Origin: Actinobacteria bacterium 13_1_40CM_66_12
Lineage (GTDB): Bacteria > Chloroflexota > Dormibacteria > Dormibacterales > Dormibacteraceae
Assembly (NCBI GenBank): GCA_001917895.1
Contig: MNEW01000006.1
Span: forward strand, 1-44,649
Direction of reading: 5' to 3'
Length of the DNA: 44,649 nt
Under the pieces are notes generated by a model that had not been told where the DNA came from, made no database searches, and saw only the letters and a list, made by a program, of their open reading frames with translations. Shown piece after piece: positions 38,891 through 44,649 of the stretch (position 1 is its first letter; each line of letters begins with the position of its first letter). The position numbers were made by a program, and so were the translations under genes.

Positions 38891-40093
38891 TCAGTTGATC
38901 TGGAACTCGTCCTGTCGGAGGATCGGGATCCACGCTCCTCCCGGCTCCCGGCCGTCGACCTCGACCTCCGGTCCGCCGACCATGAAGTCGGTGTGCACAC
39001 TCGAGTCGTTCAATCCCGCCTTCCGGTCGGCCTCGTCATCGACGCAAAACGCGAAGCCGTCTCCGTATGCGAGGTGGCAGGTCGCGTTCTCATCGAACAG
39101 CGTGTTGTAGAACGTCAACCCGAGCTTGCCGACCTCCGACGAGCCGTCCACCAGCGAGACCTCGCCGAGACGAACAGCATCGGCGTCGGTGGCAAGCTGG
39201 GCGCGGACGACATCCGCGCCGCTCAGCGCGCGGACCTCGACGATCCTTCCCTCGCGAAACTCGAACTCGAGATCGCGTACCAGCGTGCCGCTCACCTCGA
39301 GGGGGCGGGTGGCTCTAAGCCTGCCTTCCGCGCGCCGCCGGTCTGGGCACGTGAAGACCTCCTCGGTGGGGAGGTTCGGTACGTGCTTGTGCCCGAACAC
39401 GGTTTCGAAGTTGCCTGATCGCCACCTACCACTCGGCAGGAGGCCGACGGTGAAATCGGTTCCGGGTCCGCGATAGCGCAAGGAGTCGAAACGCCGATTG
39501 CTGAGAGCGGTCGCGAGGCGGTCGAGGCGGGCGATGTGCGCACGCCACTCCGCGACGGGATCTGCTCGATCCAGACGAACGGCCTTCTCCACCGCGTCCC
39601 AGAGCGTGTCCACGTCGGGCTTGCCGAACACCTGCCGCGCCCAACCGGCGTTCGGCGCCGCCACGATCGTCCAGCTCACGAGCCGCTCGCTCACCATGCG
39701 GCCCCACTCGGCCGCGACGTCGCGCGGACGCGCCCTGCCGACGCGGGCGCCATCGAGATCGGACAGCAGCTCAGGCTCGGGATCGCCGCTGACCTGTATA
39801 TATGCGCCCCTCTCGGCAGCCAGCGTGTTGAGCATCGTGATATCCCAAGGCGCCGACGTGCCCAAAGAAGCCTCTGGCCCGAGCTCGATCAAGGCGCGGG
39901 TGAAGTGCCGATCGAAGTACCTGGACTCGACGAGAGACGCACCGGCTCGATATGCGGCGCGCGCTATCTCGCGGGCGAGCGGTGCATTCTCGACCTGGGC
40001 GAAGACGACAACGAGCTGCCCTGGCCGCACATCGACGCCGACCGAAACCGCGAGCTCGGCCAGGCGCCTCAGACGGTTGGCAACTTCTTTCAC
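38891..40093 (-). CDS. M29-family metallo-aminopeptidase
   Basis: A 400-residue protein of the thermophilic aminopeptidase T / AmpS family. Metal-ligand blocks are NLPTEEVFTCPD, LGEVSLVDGSS, FDENATCHLAYGDGF and the terminal SSVHTDFMVGG with the His/Asp ligands. GTG 40093 (VKEVANRLRRLAELAVSVG) is chosen, because the longer frame to 40195 would overlap the divergent CheB gene. It cleaves N-terminal residues from peptides in other species; in catabolic operons M29-like proteins may act on amides (for example the nicotinate/maleamate-type context). Forms a two-gene unit with the SDR. Confidence 0.9.
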   Translation of the reverse strand: MKEVANRLRRLAELAVSVGVDVRPGQLVVVFAQVENAPLAREIARAAYRAGASLVESRYFDRHFTRALIELGPEASLGTSAPWDITMLNTLAAERGAYIQVSGDPEPELLSDLDGARVGRARPRDVAAEWGRMVSERLVSWTIVAAPNAGWARQVFGKPDVDTLWDAVEKAVRLDRADPVAEWRAHIARLDRLATALSNRRFDSLRYRGPGTDFTVGLLPSGRWRSGNFETVFGHKHVPNLPTEEVFTCPDRRRAEGRLRATRPLEVSGTLVRDLEFEFREGRIVEVRALSGADVVRAQLATDADAVRLGEVSLVDGSSEVGKLGLTFYNTLFDENATCHLAYGDGFAFCVDDEADRKAGLNDSSVHTDFMVGGPEVEVDGREPGGAWIPILRQDEFQIN

Positions 40094-40146
40094 CGCGGGG
40101 TCCTCACCGTACCATTGGCGGGTGGCGGCATCGGGTGGGGGGATCC

Positions 40147-40767
40147 TTGCCGGCGGGTGAGCGGGCGCCACGGCGGCGCGCCCCGCGGCGGCCATTCGAG
40201 ATCGTGGCCATCGCCGCGTCGGCCGGAGGACTGACCGCGCTCAGCAGCGTCCTCGGCGGCCTGCCGCGATCGTTTGGGGCAGGCATCGTCGCGGTCCAGC
40301 ACCTTGATCCCCGCCACCGCAGCCTGATGGCCGAGATCATCGGCCGGCGATCCCCGCTCCCGGTCCACCAGGCGGTGGCGGGGTCGCACGTCCAGACGGG
40401 TCACGTGTACCTGGCGCCGCCCGACAATCACCTGCTCATCAACCGCGACGGCAGCATCAGCCTGACGCACACCGAGCTCGTGAACTTCGTGCGCCCGTCG
40501 GCTGACCTCCTGTTCGAATCGGTGGCCGCATCCTTCGGCGCGCACGCGATCGCGGTGGTCTTGACGGGGAGCGGCCGCGACGGCGCCATGGGCGTGACCG
40601 CCATCAAGCAGCGCGGAGGCACCGTCATCGCGCAGGATGAGGCGTCGTCCGAGTTCTTCTCGATGCCGTCGGCTGCAATTCGCACCGGCGCCGTCGATTT
40701 CATCCTTGCGCTGGACGAGATTCCGGGTGCTCTGATGACCCTGCTGGGCGGCGAGACTCTCGATTGA
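40147..40767 (+). CDS. cheB: CheB-type methylesterase catalytic domain without receiver
   Basis: A 206-residue protein formed only of the CheB methylesterase domain. The catalytic triad is visible: Ser in IAASAGGL, His in VAVQHLDPRHRS and Asp in LTGSGRDGAMGV. LFESVAASFG and PSAAIRTGAVDF are also typical. TTG 40147 is chosen (a GTG at 40135 is possible); the start is uncertain. There is no N-terminal receiver, so activity is not controlled by phosphorylation. TTGA overlap couples it to the CheR protein. No methyl-accepting receptor, CheA or CheW is nearby. Confidence 0.88.
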   Translation: MPAGERAPRRRAPRRPFEIVAIAASAGGLTALSSVLGGLPRSFGAGIVAVQHLDPRHRSLMAEIIGRRSPLPVHQAVAGSHVQTGHVYLAPPDNHLLINRDGSISLTHTELVNFVRPSADLLFESVAASFGAHAIAVVLTGSGRDGAMGVTAIKQRGGTVIAQDEASSEFFSMPSAAIRTGAVDFILALDEIPGALMTLLGGETLD

Positions 40768-42599
40768 GCCTGGAGGCCGGCAAACAGTTCGAGGCGCTGC
40801 TCCGTTACCTGCGGGACAACCGGGGCTTCGACTACACCGGCTACAAGCGCAACACCATCGTCCGCCGCATCGGCAAGCGCTGCACCGAGCTCGGTTTGAC
40901 GAGCTTCGCCGCCTACCAGGACTACCTGCAAGTCCACGGCGACGAGTTCGCGATCCTGTTCGACAAGATCCTCATCAACGTCACTGATTTCTTTCGGGAT
41001 CCTCCGGCATGGGACTACCTGGCCAAGAAGATCGTGCCGCGGCTCATCGAGAAGAGCGGCCTCATCCGCATCTGGAGCACCGGCACCGCATCGGGTGAAG
41101 AGGCCTACTCCGCGGCCATGCTCTTCTGCGAGGCGCTCGGACAGGATGCCTTTCTACGCCGGGTCAAGATCTACGCCACCGACATCGATGAGGACGCACT
41201 CGAAAAGGCACGGGCAGGCTATTCCGAGAAGGACCTCGAGTCCGTCGACGAGATCCGGCGGGCTCGGTACTTCGAGACTGTGGGCGGCCGCTATGCCTTC
41301 AAGGCTGGGCTGCGGCGCTCATTGATCTTCGGCCGGCACGACCTCATGCAGGACGCGCCCATCTCACGTCTCGATCTCTTGATCTGCCGCAACACCCTCA
41401 TGTACTTCACCGCGGAGGCGCAGGGCCGCGTCCTGGGGCGCTTCCATTACGCGCTCGAGGACGACGGTTACCTGTTTCTCGGCCGAGCCGAGATGCTGCT
41501 CATGCATGGCTCGATCTTCGAGCCGGTCGACCTCAAGCAGCGGATCTTCAGGAAGGTACCGCGGGCGCCTTTCCGAGAGCGTCTGATGGTCCTGGCTCAA
41601 GCTGGGAGCTCCGAGGACCGCGATCAGATCCCACGGCAGATCCGGCTGGACGAGCTGGCGTCCGAGGCGTCGCCGCTGGCTCACATGGTGGTCGACGCAC
41701 TTGGAAACCTGGCTCTCGCCAACCAGCACGCACGCAGGCTCCTCGACATTCGAGCCGGCGACATCGGCCGGGCACTCAAAGACCTCGAGCTCTCGTCCCG
41801 GCCGGTCGACCTGCGCGGACCGATCGACCAGAGCTTTCGGGATCGCCACTCCGTGGCCATCTCAGGCGTCGAGCACCCGTCAGCCGACGGCTCCCTGCGC
41901 CGCTTCGACGTCCAGGTCGCGCCGCTGTTCGATGACGGCGGTTCGATCGTGGGCACGAGCGTGACCTTCAGCGACGTCACCAATGAGGCCGCGCTTCGCG
42001 CGGAGTTGGATCGATCGAAGCAGGAGGTCGAGACCGCCTACGAGGAGCTGCAGTCGAGCAACGAAGAGCTCGAGACCACGAACGAAGAGCTGCAGTCGAC
42101 CGTCGAGGAGCTTGAGACGACCAATGAGGAACTGCAGTCGACCAACGAAGAGCTCGAGACCATGAACGAGGAGCTCGAGTCGACCAACGCGGAAATGCAG
42201 GGCACCAACACCGAGCTGCAGCGGCGCACGGATGAGGCGAATCGGCTCAACACTTTCTTGCATGCGATCCTGGGCAACATCCGGCTCGGCGCCGCCGTCT
42301 TAGACGCCGACCTGGACGTCCGGGTGTGGAACGAACGCGCCGCGGACCTTTGGGGGGTGCGGTCCGACGAGGTCCTCGGTGAATCGTTCTTCGACCTCGA
42401 CATCGGCCTGCCGGTCAAGGAGCTGCGGGCGATGATCCGCGGAGTTCTGCGCGGGAAACCATCCACTGACGAAAAGGTGGTGACCGCGCTCACCAGGCGG
42501 GGCAAGCGCATCAAATGCCGCGTCGCCGCCACAGCGCTGGCCGCCCGCGGGCGTGCCGGTGGCGTCGTGCTGGTGATGGAGGAGCTGAAGACCGGCTGA
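40764..42599 (+). CDS. cheR: CheR methyltransferase with PAS domains and heptad-repeat coiled coil
   Basis: A 611-residue protein. The N-terminal CheR domain (about 1-270) has FDYTGYKRNTIVRRIGKR, ILINVTDFFRDP, SAM-binding IWSTGTASGEEAYSAAM and DLLICRNTLMYFTAEAQG. A PAS-like region (about 295-410) is followed by nine heptads of the type EELQSTN/EELETTN (427-489), then a second PAS domain (about 490-608, LNTFLHAILGNIRLGAAVLD). Large CheB/CheR fusion proteins share this layout but continue into a histidine kinase; here the protein stops after the PAS domain. Starts TTG overlapping cheB. A sensory role outside classical chemotaxis is inferred. Confidence 0.92.
   Translation: MSLEAGKQFEALLRYLRDNRGFDYTGYKRNTIVRRIGKRCTELGLTSFAAYQDYLQVHGDEFAILFDKILINVTDFFRDPPAWDYLAKKIVPRLIEKSGLIRIWSTGTASGEEAYSAAMLFCEALGQDAFLRRVKIYATDIDEDALEKARAGYSEKDLESVDEIRRARYFETVGGRYAFKAGLRRSLIFGRHDLMQDAPISRLDLLICRNTLMYFTAEAQGRVLGRFHYALEDDGYLFLGRAEMLLMHGSIFEPVDLKQRIFRKVPRAPFRERLMVLAQAGSSEDRDQIPRQIRLDELASEASPLAHMVVDALGNLALANQHARRLLDIRAGDIGRALKDLELSSRPVDLRGPIDQSFRDRHSVAISGVEHPSADGSLRRFDVQVAPLFDDGGSIVGTSVTFSDVTNEAALRAELDRSKQEVETAYEELQSSNEELETTNEELQSTVEELETTNEELQSTNEELETMNEELESTNAEMQGTNTELQRRTDEANRLNTFLHAILGNIRLGAAVLDADLDVRVWNERAADLWGVRSDEVLGESFFDLDIGLPVKELRAMIRGVLRGKPSTDEKVVTALTRRGKRIKCRVAATALAARGRAGGVVLVMEELKTG
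42042..42230 (+). repeat. nine 21-bp coding repeats (coiled-coil heptads)
   Basis: Each unit resembles GAAGAGCTCGAGACCACGAAC or GAGGAGCTGCAGTCGACCAAC-type DNA (the two alternate as a 42-bp higher period). They encode E-E-L-x-(S/T)-(T/M)-N heptads, a long parallel coiled coil linking the PAS domains. The last two units are degraded. Confidence 0.88.
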
Positions 42600-42618
42600 G
42601 GCGGGGCGGTGGCTCGGG

Positions 42619-43017
42619 TCAGGCCACCGCGCGCGTCACCAGCGGCCGAGAGTTGCGGCGCCACTGCGCGATGAAGTGTTCGAGCACCTCGACCTCGGTT
42701 GCAAGCTCGAATTGATCGCGAGGCTGCAGGCCACCGATGGTGTCGCGCAGCTCGAAAAGGAGTGTTTCCGCCAGATCCACCAGCGAGCCATAGGCGACCA
42801 GACGGAACTCGGGAGACGTGGCTTTACCGAAATTCAATACGGCGGATCGGTAATTGTGATCGGCCCGGTCGGCCTCGACTCGGAAGCGGTTTGTGCGCTC
42901 GCGCAATGAGGCCTCGCCGCGCAGGCGGAAACGTCTCTGGAGCGATGACAGCATCAGACGCTTGGACTGCACGACCAGCAGCCGCGCGGAAACGATCGAG
43001 TCGGCTATGGTCGGCAT
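42619..43017 (-). CDS. small helical protein coupled to a winged-helix regulator
   Basis: A 132-residue charged helical protein (MPTIADSIVSARLLVVQSKR). The ATG shares its A with the stop codon of the regulator upstream (TGATG), indicating reinitiation. A central segment LRERTNRFRVEADRADHNY and a second helical segment SLVDLAETLLFELRDTIGG are visible. No domain is recognised and no membrane segment is present. Co-translation suggests that it works with the regulator. It converges on the cheR gene with 19 bp between them. Confidence 0.75.
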   Translation of the reverse strand: MPTIADSIVSARLLVVQSKRLMLSSLQRRFRLRGEASLRERTNRFRVEADRADHNYRSAVLNFGKATSPEFRLVAYGSLVDLAETLLFELRDTIGGLQPRDQFELATEVEVLEHFIAQWRRNSRPLVTRAVA

Positions 43018-43532
43018 CAAGCCGGCAGCTCCGCGCCATAACCGCGATTGCGGACGATGCTGAGCATGCTCGCGAGCCCGACCTCGCCCAGCCGACGGCG
43101 CAGCCGCATCATGTAGGTCCGCACCTGCGCATCCGAAAGGCGGGAGTTCTGCCAGGCGAGAATAGTCAGCTGCCTCGTCGTGAAGTGCCGGCCCGGGTGC
43201 CGGATCAGGAAGTCGAGCAGGTCGGCCTCGCGGCGCGTGAGCTTCAGGTATCGGCCCCCAAACACCAGCGAGTGATCCTTCCGATCGATGGTCACTCCCG
43301 CCAGCGCCTGATGACGGTCGCGCCAGAGCGCGAGGCGCTCGTCGACCCAGGTCAGGTTGCGCTGGAAGTCGCTCGCGCGGGGGTCTCCATTGAGTCGCGA
43401 GAGCACCAAACGCAACACCGAGGACAACTCCTCGTAAATGGCAATCCAGCTCGCCACCTCGGGCAGCGCAGGCGTGGCGTGATCCTCGCCTGGCAGCGGA
43501 CGGAACTCCTGCACCGCAGGTTCCATGACCAT
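43017..43532 (-). CDS. OmpR/PhoB-type winged-helix protein lacking a receiver domain
   Basis: A 171-residue protein. The C-terminal half (about 80-171) is a Trans_reg_C winged helix: LVFGGRYLKLTRREADLLDFL, PGRHFTTRQLTILAW, DAQVRTYMMRLRRRLGE and IVRNRGYGAEL. The N-terminal 75 residues are helical and carry no Asp-box of a receiver. ATG 43532 is preceded by AGGAGA on the minus strand with 5-nt spacing. It probably binds DNA without phosphorylation, perhaps controlled by protein contact. It is divergent from the cytochrome oxidase genes. Confidence 0.85.
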   Translation of the reverse strand: MVMEPAVQEFRPLPGEDHATPALPEVASWIAIYEELSSVLRLVLSRLNGDPRASDFQRNLTWVDERLALWRDRHQALAGVTIDRKDHSLVFGGRYLKLTRREADLLDFLIRHPGRHFTTRQLTILAWQNSRLSDAQVRTYMMRLRRRLGEVGLASMLSIVRNRGYGAELPA

Positions 43533-43583
43533 CGTGTCTCCTGGGCCCCACTGTACACCGCCCTGATGGGATAGCTACCGAAT

Positions 43584-43596
43584 TTTGACGATCAAA
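43584..43596. promoter_or_regulatory. TTTGA-CGA-TCAAA inverted repeat in divergent promoter region
   Basis: A 13-bp perfect-arm palindrome containing TTGACG, a -35-like hexamer for the plus strand. It lies 51 bp from the winged-helix start and 59 bp before the small ORF. No convincing -10 element is found at the usual distance. It may be an operator for the oxidase genes. Confidence 0.4.
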
Positions 43597-43643
43597 GTTG
43601 CGCTTCGCCGTCTACGTTTCGATCGTGGCTGGTAGGAGGAGCC

Positions 43644-43790
43644 GTGGAGCCGAACCAGGGGTGGGGAGCGGGGGGAGACGCTGATCCCGGTCGCGACATT
43701 CGGCACGAGGCTTGCGCGCCCTCCTTACCAGCCGGCTGCATAGAATCGTCGAGTGAACGTCAGGCGGGCCCCCGCAGCGTAAGGCCCTAA
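43644..43790 (+). CDS. possible 48-residue small protein upstream of cytochrome bd oxidase gene
   Basis: GTG start preceded by TAGGAGGA (43633-43640), a near-perfect Shine-Dalgarno. It encodes MEPNQGWGAGGDADPGRD then a Cys-containing tail and stops at TAA 43790, 16 nt before the oxidase start. It is hydrophilic, rich in Gly/Pro/Arg and shows no known motif. It could be a leader peptide for the oxidase gene or a chance frame; the ribosome site is the only positive evidence. The remainder of the 43553-43806 spacer shows only the palindrome at 43584. Confidence 0.35.
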   Translation: MEPNQGWGAGGDADPGRDIRHEACAPSLPAGCIESSSERQAGPRSVRP

Positions 43791-43806
43791 GCTACTCGCC
43801 CGCGAG

Positions 43807-44649
43807 TTGGACAACGCGACCCTCGCCCGCGCGTCCATGGGCACCTCGCTCGGGTTCCACATCGTGTTCGCCGTCCTCGGCGTCGGTGTGCCGCTGCTCA
43901 TGGCGACGGCGGAGGGCATCGGCCTGTGGCGGCGCGACCCGACGTGGATGATGCTCGCCCGGCGATGGTCTTCCGCTTTTGGCATCCTGTTCGCCGTCGG
44001 AGCCGTATCGGGGACGGTGCTCTCGTTCGAGCTGGGACTGCTGTGGCCGGGATTCATGGCGTTCAGCGGCAGCGTCATCGGGCTGCCGTTCTCGGCTGAA
44101 GGCTTCGCCTTCTTCCTCGAAGCGATCTTTCTCGGTCTTTACCTGTACGGGTGGGACCGCCTGCGGCCCTTCCAGCACTGGCTTACCGGCCTCCCCGTGG
44201 CGGCGAGCGGCGCTGCCTCATCGATCTTCGTGGTCATGGCCAATTCGTGGATGAACACGCCAACCGGCTTCAAGCTGGTCGACGGCCGGCTCGCGTCGGT
44301 CGATCCGCTGTCGGCGGCGTTCAATCCATCGACCCCGACCGAGACGATCCACATGCTCGTATCCGCGTACGTCGTCTCGGGATTTGTCGTCGCGGCCGTC
44401 TACGCTGCCGGCATGCTGCGTGGCCGTGGCGACGCGTTCCATCACCGCGGCCTTCTATTGGGGATGGCGATGGCGGCCGTCGCCATCGTGCTGGCGGGGA
44501 TCACCGGCGACAACAGCGCGCGCTTCACTTACGGCGCGCAGCCGGCGAAGTTCGCCGCCATGGAGGCCCTCTATGCCACAACGCGAGGAGCCCCACTGCA
44601 CATCGGAGGCATCCCGAGCGACTCTCAGGGGCGCCTCCTTTACGCGATC
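43807..44649 (+). CDS. cydA: cytochrome bd-type ubiquinol oxidase subunit I (5' part)
   Basis: The first 281 codons; the gene runs off the window. Membrane-bound quinol oxidase subunit carrying heme. The heme-ligand His is in SLGFHIVFAVLGVG; the quinol/proton segments AVSGTVLSFELGLLWPGFM and GLPFSAEGFAFFLEAIFLG match the family, as does VVMANSWMNTPTGF. TTG 43807 is chosen since upstream codons stop at TAA in this frame; ATG 43837 is a shorter alternative that would remove LARASM before the first helix. Subunit II would be expected to follow. This predicts a high-oxygen-affinity respiratory branch. Confidence 0.9.
   Translation, partial: MDNATLARASMGTSLGFHIVFAVLGVGVPLLMATAEGIGLWRRDPTWMMLARRWSSAFGILFAVGAVSGTVLSFELGLLWPGFMAFSGSVIGLPFSAEGFAFFLEAIFLGLYLYGWDRLRPFQHWLTGLPVAASGAASSIFVVMANSWMNTPTGFKLVDGRLASVDPLSAAFNPSTPTETIHMLVSAYVVSGFVVAAVYAAGMLRGRGDAFHHRGLLLGMAMAAVAIVLAGITGDNSARFTYGAQPAKFAAMEALYATTRGAPLHIGGIPSDSQGRLLYAI

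Noticed and set aside
42042..42230. CRISPR or satellite repeat
   Set aside because: 21-bp units are contiguous, in frame and encode coiled-coil heptads.
1..44649. tRNA, rRNA, transposase, integrase or prophage genes
   Set aside because: None recognised on either strand by reading; no terminal inverted repeats or target duplications noticed. A tRNA scan would be the decisive check.

Overview
This is a GC-rich, gene-dense, chromosome-like window with many GTG and TTG starts and many 4-bp stop/start overlaps. I see no rRNA, tRNA, CRISPR array, insertion sequence or phage gene. The content (purine catabolism, molybdenum hydroxylases, a cytochrome bd-type oxidase, a Dyp peroxidase, F420/FMN luciferase-like and CoxL-like enzymes, a large secreted repeat protein, a Gram-positive-type SOS box before a Y-family polymerase) suggests an aerobic soil bacterium of the Terrabacteria, perhaps Chloroflexota/Dormibacteraeota or a deep Actinobacteriota relative. 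That placement is an inference from gene style, not from a marker gene.

Layout. 1-8.5 kb: the start of a zinc-ribbon MBL-fold hydrolase, a small membrane protein, a 1352-residue secreted protein with six ~97-residue tandem repeats, divergent FtsH, a Dyp-type peroxidase and a stand-alone receiver protein. 8.6-14.5 kb: a LysR regulator, a beta-hydroxyacid dehydrogenase, a MarR regulator divergent from a lipoprotein alpha/beta hydrolase with twin palindromic operators between them, a winged-helix (AlkZ-like) protein and a cytoplasmic sulfite-oxidase-fold molybdoenzyme. 14.5-17.6 kb: a Y-family polymerase with an SOS box, a TrpB2-type synthase and a small hypothetical protein.

17.6-32.6 kb is the core: a purine catabolic island. 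A plus-strand operon (EamA transporter, adenine deaminase, OHCU decarboxylase, HIU hydrolase, uricase, the three xanthine dehydrogenase subunits, 8-oxoguanine deaminase) converges on a minus-strand operon (CodA-like deaminase, DUF3830 protein, allantoate amidohydrolase, allantoinase). An NCS1 permease is divergent from the second operon. Together they encode adenine -> hypoxanthine -> xanthine -> urate -> 5-hydroxyisourate -> OHCU -> allantoin -> allantoate -> ureido compound. Nearly every junction is a GTGA, ATGA or TTGA overlap, which implies translational coupling.

32.6-40.1 kb: a second, CoxL-like molybdenum hydroxylase large subunit with no small or medium subunit of its own, tightly coupled to an acyl-CoA synthetase-like enzyme, an alpha/beta hydrolase and a luciferase-like oxidoreductase. 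A convergent M29 aminopeptidase-SDR pair follows. This resembles an uncharacterised catabolic pathway and is the best candidate for an undescribed system. 40.1-44.6 kb: a CheB-only / CheR-PAS pair with no other chemotaxis genes, a winged-helix regulator lacking a receiver domain coupled to a small helical protein, a possible 48-residue ORF, and the 5' part of a cytochrome bd oxidase subunit I that runs off the window.
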